Positions 16,988 to 25,600 of a DNA stretch of 64,000 bases are shown one piece after another. Positions within the stretch are counted from its first letter, which is position 1. Every line of letters starts with the position of its first letter. Source of the DNA: Psychromicrobium silvestre (GTDB taxonomy: Bacteria; Actinomycetota; Actinomycetes; Actinomycetales; Micrococcaceae); the NCBI RefSeq assembly GCF_013408295.1, contig NZ_JACBYQ010000002.1, forward strand, positions 1 through 64,000, in the 5' to 3' direction. A program made the position numbers and the translations under genes. A model generated the notes under the pieces. The model had not been told where the DNA came from. It saw only the letters and a program-made list of their open reading frames with translations, and searched no databases.

Positions 16988-17809
16988 ATGGCGGGTGCTG
17001 CGAACCCTGATCGACTGGAAGCGGATACCTCGACTACTCATGAGCCGGGTGGTCCACTCAACCAGGGCCGGAGCCTCGCGATAAAGGTTCCCGAGGTCAC
17101 GGCCCTGTTCTGGATCGTCAAAGTCCTGACCACCGGGATGGGCGAAACAGCCAGCGATTTCTTCGCCCAAACCGTCGATCCAGTAATCGCAGTGGGAGCC
17201 ACCGGCGTCGTTCTACTACTTGCCCTGGTACTGCAATTCCGGACCAAGCGATACGTGCCCGCTGCGTACTGGTTCGCCGTCGTCATGGTCAGTGTTTTCG
17301 GCACCATGGCCGCCGATGTACTCCACGTGGTAATCGGGATCCCCTACACGGTTTCAACAGTGCTCTTTCTGGTGATCCTGGCCGCGATCTTCCTGCTCTG
17401 GCGTCGGGTAGAGGGGACTCTGTCGATCCACAGCATCGATACCAGCCGCCGCGAAGCCTTCTACTGGCTCACCGTGCTCACAACATTCGCCCTCGGTACC
17501 GCCGCCGGAGACCTAACCGCAACAACCTTCCACTGGGGCTACCTAGGCTCCGGCATCGTCTACGCCCTAATAATCGCAGTGCCAGGCATCGCCTTCTGGA
17601 AATTCCGCCTAAACGCCGTTTTCGCCTTCTGGTTCGCCTACATCCTGACCCGCCCCCTAGGCGCATCCTTTGCCGACTGGCTAGCCGTCACACCAGAACG
17701 CGGTGGCCTCAACTGGGGCACCGGCCAAGTCACCATCGCCCTAGCAATCCTCATCATCCTTCTCGTCGGATACCTCGCACTCAAACGACAGAAAAAACCA
17801 CTAACCTAA
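16988..17809 (+). CDS. COG4705-like integral membrane protein
   Basis: 273 residues from ATG 16988, chosen because AAGGAACGGA precedes it; an upstream ATG at 16910 has no such site. After a polar N-terminus of about 35 residues come eight or so membrane segments in two similar halves: ALFWIVKVLTTGMGETASDF with ADVLHVVIG in the first, and YWLTVLTTFALGTAAGDLTA in the second. This is the repeat pattern of the uncharacterised membrane-anchored COG4705 proteins. Codon use in the last third (from about 17460) shifts to A- and C-ending codons, unlike its 5' part. Function unknown. Confidence 0.8.
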   Translation: MAGAANPDRLEADTSTTHEPGGPLNQGRSLAIKVPEVTALFWIVKVLTTGMGETASDFFAQTVDPVIAVGATGVVLLLALVLQFRTKRYVPAAYWFAVVMVSVFGTMAADVLHVVIGIPYTVSTVLFLVILAAIFLLWRRVEGTLSIHSIDTSRREAFYWLTVLTTFALGTAAGDLTATTFHWGYLGSGIVYALIIAVPGIAFWKFRLNAVFAFWFAYILTRPLGASFADWLAVTPERGGLNWGTGQVTIALAILIILLVGYLALKRQKKPLT

Positions 17810-17869
17810 ACAACCGCCAGATGCGAGAGACAATCCGGAAATGACGCTCCAGGCCCCTAGGAACGAAAG

Positions 17870-17900
17870 AAGGCCCGGAATCTCAATGATTCCGGGCCTT
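17870..17900. terminator. Bidirectional terminator hairpin
   Basis: A perfect 12-bp stem AAGGCCCGGAAT (17870-17881) / ATTCCGGGCCTT (17889-17900) with a 7-base loop, between the membrane protein gene and the convergent tRNA-Tyr gene. Confidence 0.8.
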
Positions 17901-17909
17901 CATACTCGG

Positions 17910-17991
17910 TGGCAGATGAGGGATTCGAACCCCCGTAGGCGTTGCCAGCTGATTTACAGTCAGCCCCCTTTGGCCGCTCGGGTAATCTGCC
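17910..17991 (-). tRNA. tRNA-Tyr (anticodon GTA)
   Basis: On the minus strand an 82-nt class II tRNA: acceptor stem GGCAGAT (17985-17991) pairs with ATCTGCC (17911-17917), discriminator A at 17910, anticodon GTA in CTGACT-GTA-AATCAG, an extended variable arm, and TTCGAATCC in the T arm. CCA is not encoded. Tyrosine tRNAs have this long variable arm. Confidence 0.95.
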
Positions 17992-18078
17992 ATGAGCGAC
18001 TCCCCTGAGGGAGCAACACAACTTTACAGAACAACTGGCTCAGAATCGAATCGCCACGATCAGGAGTCGAAAATGGGC

Positions 18079-18330
18079 TCAGGAATCATCCTCATTGAGC
18101 CGTTTGAAGAGGCGCTGTTCGAACTTGCTAGCCTGCTCCGGGGTCACCTGTCGCAAGGCGATCGCTCGGGCTAAGTCCTGATGCACCCCGGCAACTCGCG
18201 CCGTGGTGCTCACCGGCGCGGTCGGCACCGGAGCGAAGGCCGTCATCGCGGCCACCGTCGCTGCTGCCAGCATCGTGCCAGCCGCTGCCTTAGCTCCTCG
18301 AACAATGTAGCGACGTCCTTTCGGGGCCAT
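18079..18330 (-). CDS. Small secreted or membrane-anchored hypothetical protein
   Basis: 83 residues with an AAGGAG ribosome-binding site well placed before ATG 18330. The N-terminus is basic (KGRRYIVRGAK) followed by a hydrophobic alanine-rich stretch and an APVPTAP segment, so it looks like a signal peptide or signal anchor. The remaining 40 residues are helical and charged (HQDLARAIALRQVTPEQASK). I do not recognise the family. It is a single gene next to tRNA-Tyr. Confidence 0.6.
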   Translation of the reverse strand: MAPKGRRYIVRGAKAAAGTMLAAATVAAMTAFAPVPTAPVSTTARVAGVHQDLARAIALRQVTPEQASKFEQRLFKRLNEDDS

Positions 18331-18527
18331 CCCGTGCTCCTTTCTAGTTCTGCCTTCAGTACTACTCTGACGAGGCCAGATTTGTTCCTACTTCAGATAA
18401 CCTTGAGAACTGCTTTGAACGCATCAGCCCTGAGGTTGATTTTCGGTAGTTCTCTGGTCTGGTTCTCCGAGCCGCCCCGCCGCTCCGTCGAATCGCTCCC
18501 CCTTCTCCGCCGAGCCGCCTCCTCGGT

Positions 18528-18602
18528 CGCGATAGCTTATTGACCTCGCGATAGCCCAATGTCGCGACCCTGAGCTATCCCGAAGTCATTGGGCTATCGC
18601 GA
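18528..18602. repeat. GATAG hairpin element, copy 1
   Basis: An imperfect inverted repeat of ~75 bp. The left arm (18528-18560) carries GCGATAG and again GCGATAGCCCAATG; the right arm (18571-18602) carries GCTATCCCGAAGTCATTGG then GCTATCGCG. Each arm thus has two GATAG units about 20 bp apart, pairing with the other arm. Related copies are at 29675-29748 and 47824-47897. Confidence 0.75.
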
Positions 18603-18604
18603 AC

Positions 18605-18665
18605 GTGTTCGGGGCCCTCGGGCTGGGCCCACACAGCCAAGGGCCCCGGTGTGAGGCACGAACAC
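18605..18665. other. Nested stem structure upstream of yajQ
   Basis: Outer stem GTGTTCG (18605-18611) / CGAACAC (18659-18665), inner stem GGGGCCCT (18611-18618) / AGGGCCCC (18640-18647), and apical GGCT/AGCC. It follows directly after the GATAG element and ends about 57 bp before yajQ, so it could be part of the repeat, a terminator or a structured leader. No T-run follows. Confidence 0.45.
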
Positions 18666-18722
18666 TGGGAGGCTGTGGGGATAAGCTGGGAGCCAAAGAA
18701 TTCGAAACAATGAGGAGGAATG

Positions 18723-19211
18723 ATGGCGAGCGATTCCACATTCGATGTAGTCAGCAAGGTCGATAAGCAAGAAGTTGCCAACGCCCTGAACCAAGCGCAG
18801 AAGGAAATCGCCCAGCGCTACGATTTCAAGGGCGTCGGCGCGGAGATCGACTTTAGCGGTGAAAAGATCCTGCTCAAGGCAAACTCGGACGAGCGGGTCA
18901 AAGCGGTTCTGGACGTCTTTGAAAGCAAACTCATCAAACGCGGCATCTCGCTGAAATCCCTTGACGCTGGGGAACCCTTTGCCTCCGGCAAGGAGTACCG
19001 CTTGGAAGCCTCAATCGTAGAGGGCATCGCCCAAGATATTGCCAAGAAGATCACCAAGTTGATCCGCGATGAAGGCCCCAAGAGCGTGAAAGCCCAGATC
19101 CAGGGTGACGAACTCCGGGTCAGCTCAAAATCGCGCGACGACTTGCAGGCCACCATGTCTCTTTTGAAAAACTTCGAGGACGCAGACCTGCAGTTCGTGA
19201 ATTTGCGCTAA
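18723..19211 (+). CDS. yajQ: YajQ-family cyclic-di-GMP/nucleotide-binding protein
   Basis: 162 residues from the second of two adjacent ATGs (18720 and 18723); the AGGAGG site at about 18712-18717 is better spaced for 18723. The sequence is a full-length YajQ (DUF520) protein: [53 protein letters not shown]. The family has two ferredoxin-like domains and binds nucleotides or c-di-GMP in some bacteria. Its 3' end overlaps the convergent acyltransferase gene by 92 bp. Confidence 0.93.
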   Translation: MASDSTFDVVSKVDKQEVANALNQAQKEIAQRYDFKGVGAEIDFSGEKILLKANSDERVKAVLDVFESKLIKRGISLKSLDAGEPFASGKEYRLEASIVEGIAQDIAKKITKLIRDEGPKSVKAQIQGDELRVSSKSRDDLQATMSLLKNFEDADLQFVNLR

Positions 19212-20451
19212 CCAAGCCCACCGCCGTCGTCAGAGCAACGCTGGCCAGCATCCAGGCCACCGGGCTAGCCCCCAAGGCCAAGACCAGGACGACGGCGGTA
19301 ACGGCCAGCGCGGTTGCCGTAGCTGCGTGTCGGGGAGGCTGAGCCGCATTCAGATTACCGGGCAGTTTCTCGAAACGGCTCAGGTATGCCACCGCCGGAA
19401 TGAGTGCCACGAGCAGGGCGAGCAACCAGATTACTCGGCTGGCCCACCAAGCTGGACTGAGCGGCTCCGGCATAGGCATTCCGAGGATCAGCATTCCGCC
19501 GATCAGCGCCGCCATCACCGAAGCATGCCACAGGTAAATGGTCAGTGATTTGGCATTGGCGAAGTCGCTCACTCGTCGTACCGAAGGCCGTTCGACGGCG
19601 GCTTGTAAACGTGGGCGTAGCAATTCCATTAGGGCGAGCTGGGCCACTCCGAGTAAAAGCAGGGGGAAGCGCGGCGGATTCAGGTTCTGCAACATGTCCA
19701 GAGGCCAGAATCCCAGCACAGCGCCAAGCAAAAGAGCTCCTAGGGACAGTCCGAAGGACGTCAGCAGCACGGCTTTACCCAATCGAATACCTTCAGCAAC
19801 AAAGAAGCCGAGCTGCTGCATCAGCGCCCAAACGAAGATCAGATTCAAATAGCCGATAGCCTCGATGCCACTTGCCGACCGGGCTAAATCAACCGCCAGC
19901 ACCGCGATCAGTAAAGCGAATACGGTTGGCCATTTGGCTCGGCGATGAGCCGCCGCCATCAACGGCACCACCGCCGAGCAACCCAGGTATACAGCCAGAA
20001 ACCACATAGGCTGCGAAATTCTGAACCCGATCTGGCTCAGCAAATCCAGTGGGACCCCCAAAAGCGCCAGCAGTGCCAGGCTCGCTCCGACTACCCCGAA
20101 CACAATGAACGAGGGCCTCGCCAGCCGCAATAGCCGTTCCCGGACAAAGCTGGCCGCTGATATCCCGGCGGCACGACGACGCTGCCAAGCACCGTAGCTT
20201 GAAAAGCCACCCAGGATGAAGAACAGCGGCATCACCTGCAGGAACAGGGAAAGCACCGCGAAGAAACCCTGCCCCTCAAAGGCATTAGTCACCTGCCAGC
20301 CCAAAGCTCCCTGTTGCACGCCCATCATGAGGCCGTGGAAAAGTACCACCACCAACAGGCAGGCCGCCCGCGCAAGGTCCACCACGTCGTCGCGCTTTTT
20401 CTGCTGGCTGGTTGAATACTGGGGAAGCGGCTGAATCTTGGCCGTGCTCAC
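19120..20451 (-). CDS. Acyltransferase family 3 membrane protein
   Basis: 443 residues, 10-11 predicted membrane helices. It starts with the acyltransferase-3 signature [20 protein letters not shown] (catalytic-type His in the first helix) and includes [33 protein letters not shown] and YLWHASVMA. Members transfer acyl groups to sugars or other cell-envelope acceptors. The last about 30 residues, rich in Arg and Ser, are encoded inside the opposite strand of yajQ. This suggests the original stop was lost and the tail is an extension. Acceptor unknown. Confidence 0.87.
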   Translation of the reverse strand: MSTAKIQPLPQYSTSQQKKRDDVVDLARAACLLVVVLFHGLMMGVQQGALGWQVTNAFEGQGFFAVLSLFLQVMPLFFILGGFSSYGAWQRRRAAGISAASFVRERLLRLARPSFIVFGVVGASLALLALLGVPLDLLSQIGFRISQPMWFLAVYLGCSAVVPLMAAAHRRAKWPTVFALLIAVLAVDLARSASGIEAIGYLNLIFVWALMQQLGFFVAEGIRLGKAVLLTSFGLSLGALLLGAVLGFWPLDMLQNLNPPRFPLLLLGVAQLALMELLRPRLQAAVERPSVRRVSDFANAKSLTIYLWHASVMAALIGGMLILGMPMPEPLSPAWWASRVIWLLALLVALIPAVAYLSRFEKLPGNLNAAQPPRHAATATALAVTAVVLVLALGASPVAWMLASVALTTAVGLVSANSRTAGLRPRSFSKETWWPASRRAILS

Positions 20452-20668
20452 AATCGTCTCCTTGTCGAGTTGCCGAGTTCCGTCTCTGCTTGCAGACTAT
20501 GGAGACGGTTGCGCCGGAGACATCGCCCAGCGGAGCTGTTCGGTGGCACTACCTCGGTAGCAGCCCAGGGCTCACAGCTAGCTCCCTGGAGGCAGATATT
20601 GAAACGGTCGGTACCTCGGCATAAGGTCAAGGTGAGACGGCACAGGTCGTCAAGAAACAGGAGTAATG

Positions 20669-21439
20669 ATGTCTGAATCTGAAATTCCGGCTGGCGCGCC
20701 CTGCTGGGTCGATCTGATGACCTCAGATCCGGAGAAATCCAAGAACTTCTATGCCACGCTCTTCGGCTGGACCTACGAAACCGGCGACGAAGAAAAGTAC
20801 GGCGGTTACGTCGTGGCGTTCAAGGACGGCAAGAGCGTAGCCGGCTTAATGGCCAATGAACCCGGCTCCGGCTATCCGGATGTTTGGAGCACCTACCTGC
20901 GTACCGATGACATCGATAAGACGATTGAGCTGACCACGGGCAACGGCGGCCAGGTATATCTGCCTCCTATGGAGGTCCCGGAACAGGGCAAAATGGCGAT
21001 GATCGGCGATCCGGCCGGTGCCTCAGTTGGCGTTTGGGAATTCGGCGGCCATACCGGCTTTGAGCTGCAGGCAGCAGCCGGCGCACCCGCTTGGTTTGAG
21101 GTGCACAGCAAGAACTACTCGGAGGCGTTGAAGTTCTACCAGAACGTCTTCGGCTGGCAGACTGCCACCCTCTCCGATACCGATGAGTTCCGCTACTCCA
21201 CCCTTGGAGAAGGCGACAATGCGAAAGCGGGCATCATGGATTCCGCTTCGTTCCTGCCGGAGGGTGTTCCTTCCAACTGGCAGATCTACTTCGAGGTAGA
21301 AAATGCCGATGAAACCATTGCTAAGGCTCTTGAGCTGGGTGCACAGGTCATCAACGAGGCCGAGGACACTCCCTTCGGACGGATCGCCGGGTTGACCGAC
21401 CCCACCGGCGCTCAGTTCAAGCTAGTCCAGAACCTCTAA
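20669..21439 (+). CDS. VOC-superfamily two-domain protein (CFP30B-like)
   Basis: 256 residues from the second of two ATGs, better spaced from AGGAG. It has two consecutive VOC domains: residues about 8-120 (GAPCWVDLMTSDPEKSKNFY, FGWTYE, DPAGASVGVWE) and 130-255 (GAPAWFEVHSKNYSEALKFY, FGWQTATL, DPTGAQFKLVQ). This is the 27-kDa-antigen/CFP30B architecture in actinobacteria, with unknown enzymatic role. Upstream 20452-20668 holds no gene. Confidence 0.87.
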   Translation: MSESEIPAGAPCWVDLMTSDPEKSKNFYATLFGWTYETGDEEKYGGYVVAFKDGKSVAGLMANEPGSGYPDVWSTYLRTDDIDKTIELTTGNGGQVYLPPMEVPEQGKMAMIGDPAGASVGVWEFGGHTGFELQAAAGAPAWFEVHSKNYSEALKFYQNVFGWQTATLSDTDEFRYSTLGEGDNAKAGIMDSASFLPEGVPSNWQIYFEVENADETIAKALELGAQVINEAEDTPFGRIAGLTDPTGAQFKLVQNL

Positions 21440-21446
21440 CTCACAT

Positions 21447-21503
21447 CGAGTGTGGAGATCTGCATCCTAAGACCACTCCAAAACGTGCAGATCTCCACAC
21501 TCG
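21447..21503. repeat. GTGTGGAG hairpin repeat, copy 2
   Basis: Perfect 18-bp arms CGAGTGTGGAGATCTGCA (21447-21464) and its complement (21486-21503) around a 21-base loop. The core is the same as the repeat at 9336-9396 with one substitution (GGTCT to GATCT). It sits between two convergent genes and could stop transcription from both. Confidence 0.8.
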
Positions 21504-21523
21504 GCGAGGTCACGGCTGCCGAG

Positions 21524-22180
21524 TCAGGCGGGTTCCACCAGGCCGGTGTCATAAGCCAGCACCACGGCCTGCACCCTATCGCGCAAATCAAGCTTGTTCA
21601 GCACCTTTGAAACGTGGGTTTTCACGGTCTGCTCCGCAATGAAGAGTTCGGCGGCGATCTCCTGATTGGACAGGCCACGGCCCACCAAAGTGAGTACCTC
21701 ACGCTCCCGATCCGTCAGGCCGTTCAACCTCGCGGTGTGCACGGCGGCTCGCGGACGGCTCTTGCTGAAATTCTCGATCAATCGCTTGGTCACGCTCGGT
21801 GCCAGCAGGGCTTCTCCGGCCGCGACGATCCGCACCGCAGAAACCAGTTCGTCCGCCAAGGCATCCTTTAACAGAAATCCGCTGGCTCCTAGGGCCAGGG
21901 CATCGTAGACATAGTCGTCGATATCAAAGGTGGTCAGCATCAGAACCCTGGTGCCATATCCGCCAGCGATGATCTTAGAAGCAGCCTCTAAGCCATTGAG
22001 CTCTGGCATCCGGACATCGAGCAGGGCTACCTGGGGATGCAGTTTGGCACACATGGATACCGCCTCCGCCCCATTTTCGGCCTGGCCAAGAACCTCAATA
22101 TCGGGTTGCGCGTTCAGTAAGGCGGCAAAACCGGCCCTCACCATCGCCTGATCGTCTGCCAGCAGTACGGTAATCGTCAT
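21524..22180 (-). CDS. Two-component response regulator, NarL/LuxR type
   Basis: 218 residues. Receiver domain with the acidic pocket DD at residues 9-10, phospho-acceptor Asp55 in VALLDVRMPE, and Lys in FLLKDA. The C-terminal LuxR helix-turn-helix is LTDREREVLTLVGRGLSNQE then IAAELFIAEQTVKTHVSKVL. The start overlaps the sensor kinase stop by 4 bp, so kinase and regulator are translationally coupled. Target genes cannot be deduced. Confidence 0.94.
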   Translation of the reverse strand: MTITVLLADDQAMVRAGFAALLNAQPDIEVLGQAENGAEAVSMCAKLHPQVALLDVRMPELNGLEAASKIIAGGYGTRVLMLTTFDIDDYVYDALALGASGFLLKDALADELVSAVRIVAAGEALLAPSVTKRLIENFSKSRPRAAVHTARLNGLTDREREVLTLVGRGLSNQEIAAELFIAEQTVKTHVSKVLNKLDLRDRVQAVVLAYDTGLVEPA

Positions 22181-23391
22181 GGCCGCTTCCCCGCCTTTTC
22201 GTTTGTTGCCGGCCCCAGTATCCGGGGCAGCCGGGCTTCTACTTGGAAGCCGCCGTCGTCGGTTGGCCCATACCTGAGCGTACCGCCCATCACTTGCACC
22301 CGCTCCTGCATGCCGATCAGACCGTGCCCGCCGCTATGTTCGCTGGAATTCAGCACGGCGGGGCGGTTCTGCACTAGCACCACAATCCGCTCCCCCGGCT
22401 GGGTGATTCGCACCGTGGCGCGAGAATCCGGCGCATGCCGCACCACGTTGCTCAGCGCTTCCTGCACAATCCGATAAACCGTTAAGCCCAGAATGGGGCC
22501 AGGATCAAAGCCCGCGGGAGTGGAGATATCGACGGCGATTCCGGCTCGCCGGATTGACTCCACCAGAGCCTTCAGGTCAGCCGCGCCGGGCTGCGGCACG
22601 GTTTCCTTATCGGTGTTCTCCGCCCTCAGCACCCCGAGCATATGCCGCATTTCGGTCATCGCCCGGCGTGAATGTTCGGCGATCTCCTCGAACTCCGCGG
22701 CAACCTTCTCATCCATCCCCGGGTAGCGGTAGCGCGCGGTGGTGGCCTGCACTGTGACCAGGGACATGCCATGTGCCACCACATCGTGCAGCTCTCGGGC
22801 TATCCCGGCCCGTTCCTCCACCAGTTGACGACGCGCTGCTTCCGCGGCGCTGACGTTCCGTTCCGCGGTTAGCTGGGTGCGGATCAATTGCCACTGTCGG
22901 GCGACGCAGGAAGCCACCACCAGGCCGAACCCCACCGAGGCGAAGACCACCAGGTTCCCGGTCTCATTGGCGGTGAAAAATAGACTTCCGATCCTGGATC
23001 CACCTATTGCGACGGCTCCCAAGCTGCCCAGCCAACCGAGAGCGGCAACGTACCAAGGTGCTCTTAGGCCGCAGATTGCCAGGATGATGAGTTGGGTCAG
23101 CATGCCGACGATGGTGAAAGGCTTGGCCGAGGTGCTGCTGGGCTCCAGGGCCGCGGCAATCAGCAAAACAGAGATTAGCGAGGCGATCATTCCGAGGAAG
23201 GGCCGGAAATAGCTCAATAACAGGCTGCCAGCATGCGCCGCCGCCAGCAGCAACCCGATCACGATATTCATGCTGTAAACCGTGGTGTTCAAGGTGGCGG
23301 CGACGGCGAGCAGGATCAGTGCCACTATCAGTAAAATAATCCGATCCCAGCGGACCTGCGAAAGCGGACCTAGCTCTCTGACTTTCTGCAC
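22177..23391 (-). CDS. Sensor histidine kinase (HisKA_3 type)
   Basis: 404 residues. Residues 17-170 contain about five or six membrane segments with short loops, so sensing is probably within the membrane. Then a coiled linker and the dimerisation box ARELHDVVAHGMSLV with phospho-acceptor His202. The ATPase domain has an N box (IVQEALSNVVRHA) and GHGLIGMQERVQ. It is the partner of the response regulator encoded downstream. No periplasmic sensor domain is visible. Confidence 0.93.
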   Translation of the reverse strand: MQKVRELGPLSQVRWDRIILLIVALILLAVAATLNTTVYSMNIVIGLLLAAAHAGSLLLSYFRPFLGMIASLISVLLIAAALEPSSTSAKPFTIVGMLTQLIILAICGLRAPWYVAALGWLGSLGAVAIGGSRIGSLFFTANETGNLVVFASVGFGLVVASCVARQWQLIRTQLTAERNVSAAEAARRQLVEERAGIARELHDVVAHGMSLVTVQATTARYRYPGMDEKVAAEFEEIAEHSRRAMTEMRHMLGVLRAENTDKETVPQPGAADLKALVESIRRAGIAVDISTPAGFDPGPILGLTVYRIVQEALSNVVRHAPDSRATVRITQPGERIVVLVQNRPAVLNSSEHSGGHGLIGMQERVQVMGGTLRYGPTDDGGFQVEARLPRILGPATNEKAGKRP

Positions 23392-23458
23392 GGCGACGGA
23401 ACCAGCCCGGGTGCCGGGTCTGCGTTGTTTCTTCTCGCCGAGCTGGGGAGCTTTCGGC

Positions 23459-24139
23459 TTAGCGCGTTTCAGCGTTCACCTCTTCGATCTCAGGACCATC
23501 GTGGTGGGTGTCGGCGAGTTCCGGGCCGCCTATTGGCTCACCGATCCAGGAAACGATTCTCCAGGGTCGTTCGGCGTCGCCGCCGCTGTTCTCCAGAATG
23601 ACCATGCCGGTATTGCTCAAATCGTACTTTTGCGGGTTTTCCAGGTCCGTATTCGCTGCCCGGCAGGCGGCCCAGGCACGAATCATCGCACCATGACTGA
23701 CCACTGCCACATTCTGCAGGCCCGCCTCAGAAATCTCCCGGATTACCTCGTCGAATCGGCTCAGCACCTCGGCGCCGGTTTCACCGCCCGGCATTCGCAG
23801 TTCGCGCTCGCCCAGCAACCAGGCATAGACCACCTTGAGATAGCTCTTGATTGAGGGAAGGTCTCCGGCGAGCTCCAAGTCCCCCGCAGAGATCTCGCGC
23901 AGCCCTTCACGGACCTGCAGGTCCAAGCCGCGGGCTTCTACCAGCGGCTGAGCGGTCTGCTGGGCGCGTAGTGCAACCGAGGCATAAATGGCGTCCAGGG
24001 GCAGTTCCGCGAGAGCCGGCACCAGAGCCTGAGCCTGTTGTTCTCCTAGCTCGGTCAGAGCCGGTCCGGGCAGAGCGGTATCAAGAAGTCTGCGGACATT
24101 CGACGGGGTTTGGCCGTGTCGGATTAGGATCAAGCGCAT
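23459..24139 (-). CDS. Histidine phosphatase family protein
   Basis: 226 residues from ATG 24139 (MRLILIRHGQTPSNVRRLLD). The RHG motif near the N-terminus carries the phospho-accepting His; SVALRAQQTAQPL and VVSHGAMIRAW give the second conserved His. This is the phosphoglycerate-mutase-like (PhoE/CobC) branch; the precise substrate is uncertain. The C-terminal 25 residues are acidic and not part of the core fold. It is 16 bp downstream of the MFS gene, probably co-transcribed. Confidence 0.88.
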   Translation of the reverse strand: MRLILIRHGQTPSNVRRLLDTALPGPALTELGEQQAQALVPALAELPLDAIYASVALRAQQTAQPLVEARGLDLQVREGLREISAGDLELAGDLPSIKSYLKVVYAWLLGERELRMPGGETGAEVLSRFDEVIREISEAGLQNVAVVSHGAMIRAWAACRAANTDLENPQKYDLSNTGMVILENSGGDAERPWRIVSWIGEPIGGPELADTHHDGPEIEEVNAETR

Positions 24140-24155
24140 ACCCCTATTCTCACAC

Positions 24156-25427
24156 TTACGGCTCGGGACTTCTCGCGTCATAGCGAAGGAATCGGGGCTG
24201 CAAGCGCAGCAGCAACCAGAGCGCTGCAATACAGAGCAGGCCGCCGATCAGCGCAGCCATAGCCTCACCCAGCAATTGCCCGCTGCTCCCGGCAAAAAGA
24301 TCACCAAGTCTCGGGCCTCCAGCAACCACCACCACGAAGATTCCCTGTAGCCGTCCGCGCAGATGATCGGGGGTGGCTGACTGCAGGATGGTCGAGCGGA
24401 AAACTCCGCTGATCGAATCGGCTATGCCGGAAATGATCAGTAGTGCGACGGCGGCCACCAGCCAGGGTGAGTTCCCGTCCCCTTGGTGCTTACCCGCCAG
24501 CAGCAGTACGAGGCCAAGGGCGGCAATCGAACCACCCCAGATGGTAATGCAAATTCCCACAGCTAAACCCTGTTTGCGAACCTTGCCGAGCGGGCCGGAG
24601 AACAGCGCGGCGAGCAGCGAGCCAATGGCCACGGCGGCCAGTAGCAGCCCCGCGGTGGCATCGCCGCCGCCTAACCAGACCGCGCCGATGGCAGGAAAGA
24701 GCGCCCGCGGCATCGCGAAGATCATGGCACAGAGGTCAACTAAAAAGGTCATTCTGATATTGGGGCGGAGCGCCAGGAACCGGAATCCTTCGAAAACAGA
24801 TCGCAGTCCCGCCTTATGGGGCTCTCCCTCGGGCGGCATTTTCGGCAGGCTGAACACCGCCCAGAGTGAGGCGGTGAAGGTGAGTACATCGATCAGATAG
24901 GTCCAGCCGTAACCAATGCTGCTCACCAGGAATCCTGCCAACAGGGGGCCGATGCTCATGCCCACACCGAAGACGATCATGTTCAGCGCGTTGGCCGCCG
25001 GGAGCAGTTCCGGCCGCACCAGGCGGGGAATGATGGCGCTGCGCGCCGATTGGTTAATACCCATGGCCGCACTTTGCAGCCCGGCAAAAACGTAGAGAAT
25101 CCAGGGCTGCCCTAACTGCAACAGGGCTTGAGCGGCAACTCCGATGGTGATCAGCCACATCGCCACTGAGGAGATGAGCGCCACTCGTCTCCGGTCGTGG
25201 GCATCGACGATGGAGCCGCCGTAGAGCCCGGCAATAATGAGCGGGACAAGCGAGAAAATCCCAAGTAGCCCGACCGCGAACGTTGACTGAGTGAGTGAGT
25301 AAACCTGCAAGCTCATGGCCACCAGGGTCAACTGCGACCCCACGGAGGACAGCGCAACACCGGTCCACAGCCGACGGTAAGCAGGGCTCTCCCGAAGCGG
25401 ACTAATGTCCGCAAGCAACTTTCTCAC
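24156..25427 (-). CDS. MFS transporter (EntS/MFS_3-like)
   Basis: 423 residues, 12 membrane segments. Features of the MFS_3 group that includes siderophore exporters: FRRLW-like start ESPAYRRLWTGVALSSVGSQ, DRRRVALISS after helix 2, QSARSAIIPRLVRPELLPAA then NALNMIVFGVGMSIGPLLAG, and a C-half with DSISGVFRSTILQSATPDHL. No siderophore genes are next to it, so the substrate is unknown. Confidence 0.86.
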   Translation of the reverse strand: MRKLLADISPLRESPAYRRLWTGVALSSVGSQLTLVAMSLQVYSLTQSTFAVGLLGIFSLVPLIIAGLYGGSIVDAHDRRRVALISSVAMWLITIGVAAQALLQLGQPWILYVFAGLQSAAMGINQSARSAIIPRLVRPELLPAANALNMIVFGVGMSIGPLLAGFLVSSIGYGWTYLIDVLTFTASLWAVFSLPKMPPEGEPHKAGLRSVFEGFRFLALRPNIRMTFLVDLCAMIFAMPRALFPAIGAVWLGGGDATAGLLLAAVAIGSLLAALFSGPLGKVRKQGLAVGICITIWGGSIAALGLVLLLAGKHQGDGNSPWLVAAVALLIISGIADSISGVFRSTILQSATPDHLRGRLQGIFVVVVAGGPRLGDLFAGSSGQLLGEAMAALIGGLLCIAALWLLLRLQPRFLRYDARSPEP

Positions 25428-25442
25428 CCGCCTAAGCGTACC

Positions 25443-25490
25443 GCCAGGGTTCCCTAGCCGAGCGCAGCGAGGGAAGGGAAGGCAGTGCGC
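25443..25490. repeat. 48-bp direct repeat, copy 1
   Basis: GCCAGGGTTCCCT...GGCAGTGCGC. A second copy at 25553-25600 differs at three positions. Internally it carries TTCCCT...AGGGAA arms around GCCGAGCGCAGCG, so each copy can fold. Between the LysR stop and the MFS start. Confidence 0.75.
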
Positions 25491-25552
25491 GGTATCCCCT
25501 CAGCCTCCCACGGCTCGTACCTCGCAGCGGTGCCCTCAGCTGCGTGGCCCCA

Positions 25553-25600
25553 GCCAGGGTTCCCTGGCCGAGCGCAGCGAGGTAAGGGAAGGCGGTGCGC
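25553..25600. repeat. 48-bp direct repeat, copy 2
   Basis: Same 48-bp unit as 25443-25490, spaced by 62 bp, and ending directly at the LysR stop codon. The unit may serve as a terminator for the LysR gene. Confidence 0.75.

Larger units (their letters stand above)
18331..18722. other. Intergenic region with repeat and structured element, no gene
   Basis: 392 bp between the small secreted protein gene and yajQ. It contains the GATAG hairpin element at 18528-18602 and a nested stem at 18605-18665. Short open frames here have no recognisable family or ribosome-binding site, and I see no gene. Confidence 0.6.

Noticed and set aside
18362-18559. Open frame across the GATAG element
   Set aside because: Arg-rich low-complexity sequence caused by the palindrome; no start signal.
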